Below, one piece after another: positions 56,809-64,000 of a stretch of 64,000 nucleotides of DNA (its first letter is position 1; each line of letters opens with the position of its first letter). Origin of the DNA: Moniliella sp. 'wahieum' (taxonomy: Eukaryota > Basidiomycota > Moniliellomycetes > Moniliellales > Moniliellaceae); assembly GCA_003971905.1 (NCBI GenBank), contig RSEE01000053.1:1-64000 (forward strand), given 5' to 3'. Below the pieces are notes generated by a model that did not search any database, was not told where the DNA came from, and saw nothing but the letters and a program-made list of their open reading frames with translations. A program made the translations under genes and the position numbers.

Positions 56809-57650
56809 GTGGGTATGATATATGAGCGATTGTAAGGGTCTGTGAGTTACTAACGCCGGTGCCATCTAACTATCACAGAGAAAACACACAGGAACCATCA
56901 GTGCATCAGTGCTCGCAGTCCTTCAGTGTGCTTCCGGCACATAATTTGTCACCACGACAGAGAGCCTGGATCTCCGCACAGAAAGTACAGAGGGTGGCAA
57001 CAAGACAGGGCAAGATCGCCCTTCCGTTAAACAGCTAGACTCTGGAAAAAGCCCAAAAGACATTCAAGTCCAGCCACGTGTAGCACACGGACTTACGATA
57101 GTCGATAACATCTGGAGGCGCGTAAGGCTCATGAAGTGCATGAAGCCGCTTGCAGCTTGACGCTTGCATCTTTCATCTTGCATCTTGCAAGATCACCTCG
57201 CCATATGGTCTCCCACCAAGTTTGCCAAGGCGCACTTTCACTTGACGAGTGCGACGAGCACATGCCATCCGCATCTCTCCATGATCACTCACAGCACGTC
57301 GAACAAAATTTCCTGCTGCCTCCCGCTCCGGGCCTCATCATGCCAAGAACGAGAGCGGGTCTATGGCGAGCCCAGACCCAGACTGAGGCCTGAGGGGCCT
57401 GACGCCTGTGCCTCACTCAGGTACTCAGGCATCTCAATCTCACGGCGTAGTCTGTTTTTGATTCCCCCACATGTTCTCGTTTGTGGCCACCGCACAGTGC
57501 CCCCATGCCTCGTCGCGTGTGGAGACCGGGTTTATCTAGGTGTGATTATCGCCTCTCGATCATCTCGATCATCGATTAATGCACTGGCCGACACTAAGGT
57601 CAATGTTTCACAAGGGTCACTTTGCCTTTTTGCACCATCTTGACCTTTAG

Positions 57651-57658
57651 TTATAATA
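57651..57658 (+). promoter_or_regulatory. TATA-like box of the OPT gene
   Basis: TTATAATA lies 62 bases before the ATG at 57720, in the usual fungal TATA position range. Confidence 0.45.
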
Positions 57659-57719
57659 GCTGTTCGTCTGCGTTCCACCCGCGTTCTTTCCCCCCATCCT
57701 TGCTCCCACCCCCACCACC

Positions 57720-60417
57720 ATGGACATCAGCCCTACCGAGAAGGAGGTAGTGACCAAGGAGCCGGTTGAGAACGATGAGAACCCCAAACCGCCTACATCC
57801 TCGACCACGAAGCGTCCTGTTTTGGTGGCATTGAGAACGACATTCGTCATGAGATCACCAATGGCCGCATCAACGATCCTAATCTTGACCCCGAACTGCT
57901 GCAAGAAGCAGATCGTGCGCTTCGCAAGGGCGACCAGAAGGCCGAGCTACGTCTTGAAGATGTGATCGGGGACGATTCCATCTACCCCGAAGTGCGTGCC
58001 GCCGTCAGCAACATTGACGACCCAACATGAGGGCCAACACGTTGCGCACCTGGCTCATGGGCATGATTTCCTGTACAGTGCTTAGTGGTATCAACATGTA
58101 CTTCTCTGCTCAGGTACGTTGCATTTGTTCGCCGTGATGTTGTTTGTGCTCGCAGAAGAAGGGACGTCTCGGGCTAACTTACTCATCGTTTCTTTTCGCT
58201 CTGATAGTGGCCTATGGTTCGATTCCCATCTATTGCAGTGCAATGTTTGCCTACCCCATTGGTGTGGCCATGTCCAAGATTCCCTACCCCCCATTGGCCC
58301 TTGGCCGACTGGGTCAACCCCGGTCCGTTTAACATCAAGGAACACACGCTGATCACCGTCATGGCCACGGTTGGCGTTGGCTCGGCATATTCCACAGACA
58401 TTTTCATCACACGCAGCACGCGACTATGGTCAGCACATCACTGCTGGGTACATGATTCTTCTTACGCTCTCGACCCAGCTCATTGGATTTTCTTATGCTG
58501 GCTTTGTCGCCAGGTGCTGGTATGGCCTGCCTCGATGATTTGGCCAAGCAATTGACCAGCACAGCGTTCCTCACATCGATGCACGATAACAAGAAGGTCG
58601 GCTGTTTCCGTGGCTGGTCTCGGTTCAAGATGTTTTCCGTGGCGTCGTTCCTCATGTTTTTGTGGGAAGTGGTTCCGTCGTATCTCTTTACGGGTCTCTC
58701 TGTCTTTTCGTGGCCCGCCTGGGCAGCTCCCAAGAACAAAGGTGTCAACCTTGTCTTTGGTGGGTCGGGCGGCATTGGTTTCAACCTGATCACTCTCGAT
58801 TGGCTGCAGGTTACTAGTGGACTTGGTTCGCCCATCTTTGTCCCTTGGTTTGCCATTGCCAATACGATGGTGGGTTACTTTGTCATCATTGCGTTTGTGG
58901 CGCCCATTATGTGGGCCACCAATACCAAGTACACGGGTTACCTCACTTTCTCCGACTCGGGCATCTTTGACCGTTTTGGCAAACCCTACTCGGTGAGCCA
59001 TGTGGTGACGAAAGATTATGTGCTGAACGAAGCTGCCTGCCTACGAGACTTATTCCAAGGAGTACCTCAGTGCCGTATGTCCTCTTCTTGTTGCTTGCCT
59101 AGATTAAATTCAGTATACTGACACGGTGTGAGGGCAGACATTCATCATTAGCTACTGTGTTGGGTTTGGGGCCATCACATCGACGCTGACGCATGTCGCC
59201 TTCTACTACGGCCCTCAGATTCTCCAGCAAATCAAACGGTCTCTTCATGAGGAACCTGACATTCACGCTCGTCTCATGTCGCGGTACAAGGAAGTTCCTT
59301 ACCTGTGGTACTTGGTGACCTTCCTGGCCTCCTTTGCGATGGCTGTCCCTGCAATTTACTGCTACAAGACCCAGTTGCCCATTTGGCTGTTCATCATTGC
59401 CATCCTCATGAGTGCTCTCTACACGATCCCGATCGGTATCATCGTCGCTGTCACTGCCAACGAGCCGGGTCTCAACGTGATTAGCGAGATGATTGTTGGT
59501 TACGCCATTCCGGGCAAGCCGGTGGCCATGATGATTTTCAAGACGTTTGGCTACATTTCCATGGCCCAAGCTGTTACCTTTGTATCGGACCTAAAGCTGG
59601 GTCACTATATGAAGATCCCCCCCCGCGACATGTTCTGGGCTCAGATGATTTCCACCATCGGGCCTGTCTGGTGCAAGTTGGTGTCACTGCCTTCCTCTTT
59701 GGATCGACCCACAACCTCTGCGGTGTCAATCCTGCCGAAAAGATCAGCCCGGCTCACTTTACGTGCCAGTATCAGCACACCTTCTACTCTGGTACGTTTC
59801 CTTCTACCGTACTTCCTCCTTCTTTAATTATTCTGACCTTCCATGATCACTTGATGCTTTGTCTGTTTAGCGAGCATTATCTGGGGGCTCATCGGGCCCG
59901 CTAAGACGTTTGCAATTGGCCAGACGTACGGTGCACTAAACATCATGTTCATCATTGGTGCTGTGATTCCCATCCCGACGTGGTATCTGGCCAAAAAGTA
60001 CCCCAACTCGTGGGTGCGTCTCATCAACTGGCCCGTTTTCTTCTCGGCGACGGGCATGATGCCTCCTGCGACGGGCATCAACTTTACCTCCTGGTTCCTG
60101 GTCGGCTGGTTCTTCCAGTACTACCTCCGCCACCACTACTTTGAATTTTGGAGCGACTACAACTTCTCTCTGCCGGGTTTGACTGTGGCTCGGCCATCAT
60201 GTCCTTCCTCATTTCATTGTGTCTCGAGGTACCCACCACGCGCCGCCTCGCGGTCGACAATGCGTTTAATGGTGAACACCTTTGGTGGGGCAACCGGGTG
60301 GAAGCGCAAAACCTACAGGGTTCGTATACTCTCACCATGAAGGAGGTACCTGCCCATGGCTTTGCACCCGCACCCAATGGCCAGTGGTTGCCTAACCCAA
60401 TCAAACGGCCGAAATAA
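57720..60417 (+). CDS. OPT-family oligopeptide transporter
   Basis: MDISPTEKEVVTKEPVEN starts a cytosolic tail; after a restored T, KRPVFGGIENDIRHEIT and IYPEVRAAVSNIDDPNMRAN match the family's N-terminal signature. Membrane segments follow: LMGMISCTVLSGINMYFSA, PIYCSAMFAYPIGVAMSKI, then the hallmark WVNPGPFNIKEHTLI, STQLIGFSYAGFV, VWPASMIWPSN, VPSYLFTGLSVFSW, YLWYLVTFLASFAMAVP, WLFIIAILMSALYTIPIG, ANEPGLNVISEMIVGY and PGKPVAMMIFKTFGYI. The C-terminal half has CGVNPAEKIS, IIWGLIGPAKTFAIGQTYG, NWPVFFSATGMMPPATGIN, FTSWFLVGWFFQYY and DCGSAIMSFLI, ending DNAFNGEHLWWGNRV and a TAA at 60415. Introns: 58114-58207, about 59088-59137 and about 59792-59870. The protein moves small peptides with protons across the plasma membrane. 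Some ten frame breaks occur, almost all one missing base. Confidence 0.93.
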
Positions 60418-61339
60418 AGCCGATGATCTTTTCCCCCGTGATTCATGTCGCTACTTCTAGTGCACGGCACTTTTTGCCAATCATCTTTTCGGTAACGGGC
60501 ACTCCGTACTTTGGACCAACCAGCTTCGTACTGTGGTTGTGGTCTATATTTACGTTGAGTGAATGACTTACGTTCAATGGTATATACTTACTTCTGTGAG
60601 CTGTGCGACTATATAATCCTAATAGTCCCAGACCTTTTTTCCTTCTTATCTGTTGCACTGTCATAGTTTGGCTGATCTCGCTTCTATTTCCAATTTCTTC
60701 GTCTCGAGCGTCTCGCTCTTTCCCTGTTTCTTCCACTTCGCACCATGTCCTCTGTCCTTGCTTCTTCCCCACGAACGATTGCTACACCCCTTGCCTAGCT
60801 AGTCCGATTCTGGTCTCCCTCTTCGCCTTAGCCCCGACTGTGACATGCAGGGGGAGTGCGTCTCATCTTGTTGGCTTTTAGAAAGAGTGATATCCTGTAC
60901 GCAACGCGCGACTAGGAGGGTAGAATACAACATGTGGTCCTCAAGCTGGTATGATGAAGTATGGCCCGTAGTTCAATGCTCTGTCGCGTATAATATACGC
61001 CCTCGGCTGCTTCTCTACTGCTGTGGCTGCTGTCTAGCGATGCAGGCGCACACAGCCGATTGCGTTCCGAAGGGCGTTCCAACTTTAAGCTTCAAGCTTC
61101 AACATTCAAAATTCAACGTTGATTGAATGTTCAGCCTGCCGCAATTTGGGCGGAATCCATAAGAATTGGCGGCTGCAGCGGTAATAATGTATTGCACCGA
61201 TTACCCTCCACCCAGGTTTTTCTTGTGCTGCCCTATTTATTCAGCCGTCCGACCCTTCAACCATTTGGACCACCACCACCACCACCACTCCAATCCCAAC
61301 CACCCCCACCACCACACCAATCCACCAACAAGTCCCCAG

Positions 61340-61459
61340 CAATGCATTCGGATCCTCGCTATTATCTACCTTCTGGTTTTGCTTGTTGCTGAACCTCTCC
61401 CATCGCTCGATGGAGCGCTTTGCTCCCGTGCAGAGAAGGACGAGATGATGATCCATTAA
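61340..61459 (+). CDS. possible small secreted peptide (start broken)
   Basis: A frame reading CIRILAIIYLLVLLVAEPLP, then SLDGALCSRAEKDEMMIH and TAA at 61457, looks like a signal peptide plus a 20-residue mature part. An ATG at 61342 lies one frame away, so a single-base loss just after it (as seen in known genes here) would connect them. A TATTTATT box lies about 115 bases upstream. Weakly supported; no known family. Confidence 0.25.
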   Translation, partial: QCIRILAIIYLLVLLVAEPLPSLDGALCSRAEKDEMMIH

Positions 61460-62319
61460 CAATTAGAGTCAAGCACGGATCCAACCGCGTCGCAACGGTT
61501 GATGCCGATACGCTTTAAGCATTCTATCTGATTTCGTCCTTTCTCTGCCGGTTGCATTTGCCTTTCTCCTCGAGCCTGATGAGTGGAAGATTGTTCCAAT
61601 GCATGCTTTTTTCACCCGACTCTTCCTGTAGACTTATGGACGAGTCGCATCCAGAGGTGAGAAGCATGAGCATTTGAGGACATGAGAGGTTTGTTCTATC
61701 AGACCAGCCCGTACCGCCCAACAGGCCGAGCTGGCAGAGCGCAGGGCAGAACCGGAGGGAGGCCCAACGTCGACAAGGTGATGCACGACGGGGCGACCCC
61801 CCCTGCTCGTGCAAGCAAGAGGAACGCATAACCTGCATGACACGTCTACGTCGGAGAGAGTGACTGTCGGAAAATATTTGGTATCACAATGTGCATGAAG
61901 CATGAGCGTGATGCATGAAGCTGCAGCTTGAAGGCTACAAGCTAGTCAAGCTTCAAGCTTCAAGCTTCATCCTGACTTGTATCACAGAGCTTCATCGATA
62001 ATCCGAACGATCATCGAGATCATGGATCATCATAGACAGACACCATGCATCAACCAGCCGGGTTCCACCGTGGAGAACACCCGAGCTCAGGCGCTCAGGA
62101 GGAAGGACAGGAGAGCCGGCTATCTCTTCGTCCTGTGCTTGCCGCATTCCACGAGGTGTGACATGTGCGGTGCGTCCACATACTGTAAAACCAAGCAAAA
62201 TGGCGCAGTTCTCACGCGAAAGTTTCCGTGCCGTCTGGCTATCCTTTGCGATACCCCTCGACCCGACCGCACACCCATACGCGCCTGGTCGAGCAAGCAA
62301 GGTCGGGGGATGGCGCGGG

Positions 62320-62475
62320 TGTGACGCCACACTGGTGTAGTGGCGCCGGTAGCCCAAGTCCGGAACCTTCTGGTTTGTTCCGTGCAATATTCCTTCCTGG
62401 CTGGAAGGAATATTCTCTAGCCTCTGTAGCTCATGTGCAATGCAATTCACTACCAACTGCCTGTCCTCTGGTCTT
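62320..62475 (+). repeat. dispersed repeat B, copy 2 (possible tRNA-derived SINE)
   Basis: Second copy of the unit at 29173-29325: shares GTGTAGTGGCGCCGGTAGCC-type head, CCCAAGTCCGGAACC, GGTTTGTTCCGTGCAAT and CATGTGCAATGCAAT. It holds the A-box-like TGGTGTAGTGG (62333-62343). Inside is a short inverted repeat CCTTCCTGGCTGGAAGGAAT that copy 1 lacks. Confidence 0.7.
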
Positions 62476-63603
62476 CTACAGTGGGATGTGGCGGCATTCG
62501 ACCAACAGGACACACATGGCATAGCGCAACAATGGGCGAAGGACAAGGGGAGTGTATATAGGCGCCAGGGGGGCATATCTTTTGACGGTCTACTATACAA
62601 CCTAGATAACCGGTTAAACTTGAATAAGTTTTGCGTTTGTTTCTGGTATGGGCTAGGCAGGGGTATTATTGGACGCGGCTTGAGAGTCCTCGGTAGCTCA
62701 GTACGGGTCTGTTGGGGGGTTTGGCGTCTTGCAAAGCTGTTCCTCTGTTGCATATTGCATGTACTTCGTTGACGCGTTGACGCGTTGACGACCCTGCGAT
62801 TGGACTATGGGACGCCCAGCCTGGCTCGCGAGCAAATGGATTTTGAAGCTTGAAGCGTGAAGGGATTTGCAGACCAAACGAACCAATCAGCGTAAGAGGG
62901 CGGTGCGGCCTGCGGATCCACCCATCACCGGTGGCCACCAAGGGGGCAGTGCCAAATGCGGTGCAACCAGTCGTATCACCGGACCACCGCCACGTCGATC
63001 ACTAGCATCATCGATCACTCGATCACTAGCTATAGCTAGCTATCCTATATCATATATCACTAGCTCAGCGCTCGCTCCCGAAGTTCGTAGTCACTAGCTC
63101 GTTAGGGTCTTTCGCTCATGGCGCTCATGCATCAAGCTCGCGCAACCACAGGTCGCTAGCACTGCCCAAACGGCCTCCAGCTGGCCTCCAGCTTGCCCAG
63201 CTGCTCGGCTTGTGCGGGGGGTGGCATAATGGGGTGGCCAGGGACGCGTGACGGCGAGACCTGAGGTGGGCCTGAGACCCTGAGGCTGTGAGCAACCCAG
63301 TTACTGGGATCTACTAGGTACTCACTGAGTGCGTGTTGTGACGCGTGGGCGCGTGGGCCGGAGGGATGAGTCGGGTCAGTAGGTTGGGTTACAGAGTGAA
63401 TATTGAACATTGAACACTGAGTGAAAGGCGGATCGAGGCATTGCTATGCAGTGGAGAGTGACACAGGCTGCGTAGTGTGAGCTGTGGATCTCCTTCCTCC
63501 ACGCAATCCAACCTCGGCCTCCCCCAACCGAACCGCTGATAGCTTCTTCCTCACTTCCTTCACCTGCCCCACCACCTCCTCTTGACCTTTTTTCCTTTGT
63601 GCC

Positions 63604-64000
63604 ATGTCGTCCACCCAAAAGAAAGTGCGAACGGTACCGTGTGCATACAAGACGGGCCGCACCTTGGGCAGTGGCACCTACGCCGTAGTCAAAGAGGCGC
63701 AACGAATCGTCGATGGCCAACGGTTTGCCTGCAAGATCATTACCAAAAAGTTGCTGCGGGGACGTGCAGATGATCCGCAACGAGATTTTGGCCATGAGGA
63801 AAGTCCCAAGGCCATCCCAACTGTGTCACGTTGGTGGACTATTTCGAGACGCTCAACAGCCTCTATGTCGTCACTGAGCTCTGCACGGGAGGGGAACTGT
63901 TTGACCGGATTTGCGCACGGGGATCGTATTATGAAAAGTACGTTTTGATTGGTACCCAGCACCCACCCATTCCTCTGGCTCTATCTAGAGCGAATCTGAC
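63604..64000 (+). CDS. CaM-kinase-like Ser/Thr protein kinase, N-terminal part
   Basis: ATG 63604 gives MSSTQKKVRTVPCAYKTGRT, LGSGTYAVVKEA (glycine loop) and FACKIITKKLLRGR with the ATP-binding Lys. After one missing base near 63765 the frame continues MIRNEILAMRKV, HPNCVTLVDYFETLNSLYVV and TELCTGGELFDRICARGSYY, the hinge and alpha-D region typical of CaMK-group kinases. An intron donor (GTACGT) begins at 63938, and the rest of the gene, with the HRD and DFG motifs, lies beyond the window. It is most like fungal Cmk-type calmodulin-dependent kinases, but the calmodulin-binding tail is not available to check. Confidence 0.85.

Larger units (their letters stand above)
54657..57719. other. long spacer upstream of the OPT gene
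   Basis: No gene recognised. It holds an AGGCCT-centred palindrome (55084-55095), CGTTGAAC words (55781-55825), CTAGTGACTAG iterations (56767-56795), GATAATCGATAAT (56796-56808) and a TATA-like TTATAATA (57651-57658). Confidence 0.55.
60418..63603. other. long spacer, dispersed repeat and a possible tiny secreted ORF
   Basis: Apart from repeat B (62320-62475) and the peptide ORF near 61340 I recognise nothing. AAGCTTCAAGCTT words recur (61085-61110, 61945-61967), as does GTTGACGC (62769-62788). CTAGCTATAGCTAG (63027-63040) is a perfect 14-base palindrome about 570 bases upstream of the kinase start. Confidence 0.5.

Noticed and set aside
57720-60417. OPT gene as a pseudogene
   Set aside because: Breaks are almost all single-base losses at homopolymers and equally hit essential genes, so assembly error is the better explanation; left as CDS.
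62690-62720. CGGTAGCTCAGTACGGG, tRNA D-arm-like
   Set aside because: No T arm or acceptor pairing within range.

Overview
This is nuclear DNA of a filamentous or yeast-like fungus, most likely a basidiomycete. The evidence is short GT-AG introns (about 60-110 bases, several starting GTACGT and ending CAG), an intron-bearing tRNA-Gly, and a gene set of fungal or eukaryotic housekeeping families: a TRAMP zinc-knuckle protein, the Golgi SNARE Gos1, a Syp1-type F-BAR/muniscin adaptor, an Hrt3/Pof7 F-box protein, Mia40, a Zn2Cys6 regulator, a TIS11-type CCCH protein and an OPT oligopeptide transporter. The exact lineage cannot be fixed from the window.

Layout. 1-9.6 kb is gene-poor: a tRNA-like sequence (3494-3562, minus), a solo LTR (4433-4661) and one unrecognised coding region (about 4976-6270). 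9.6-23.4 kb is dense: a Ser/Pro-rich protein with a C-terminal block I believe is conserved in fungi, an Air1/2-like protein, an unrecognised possibly F-box/LRR protein, a PQBP1-like WW protein carrying a 21-base coding minisatellite, Gos1, a secreted protein and a DHHC palmitoyltransferase. 23.4-33.1 kb is sparse: an intron-containing tRNA-Gly, a Zn2Cys6 gene, a second solo LTR and a possible SINE. 33.1-54.7 kb is gene-rich and mostly on the minus strand: CCCH protein, a second tRNA-Gly, Syp1, an M20 carboxypeptidase S, a GH2 glycosidase, the F-box protein, Mia40 (plus strand) and a single-pass membrane protein. After a 3 kb spacer come an OPT transporter, another 3 kb spacer, and the start of a CaM-kinase-like gene that leaves the window at the right edge.

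Almost every long gene is open only if single bases are restored at short homopolymers. At nearly every break where the protein family fixes the frame, exactly one base is missing. Because so many conserved housekeeping genes are hit, I read this as base-calling loss in the assembly, not as mass pseudogenisation. GOS1 is intact (278 aa). The CDS spans given are therefore composite gene extents, and internal frames are described in each entry.

Possible functional links: the M20 peptidase and the OPT transporter would both serve peptide/nitrogen scavenging, and GATA-type sites lie upstream of both. The most unusual protein is a Mia40 whose twin CX9C domain is kept but whose catalytic Cys-Pro-Cys is Ser-Pro-Leu. 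I found no CRISPR array, integrated virus, biosynthetic cluster or clearly novel multi-gene system.
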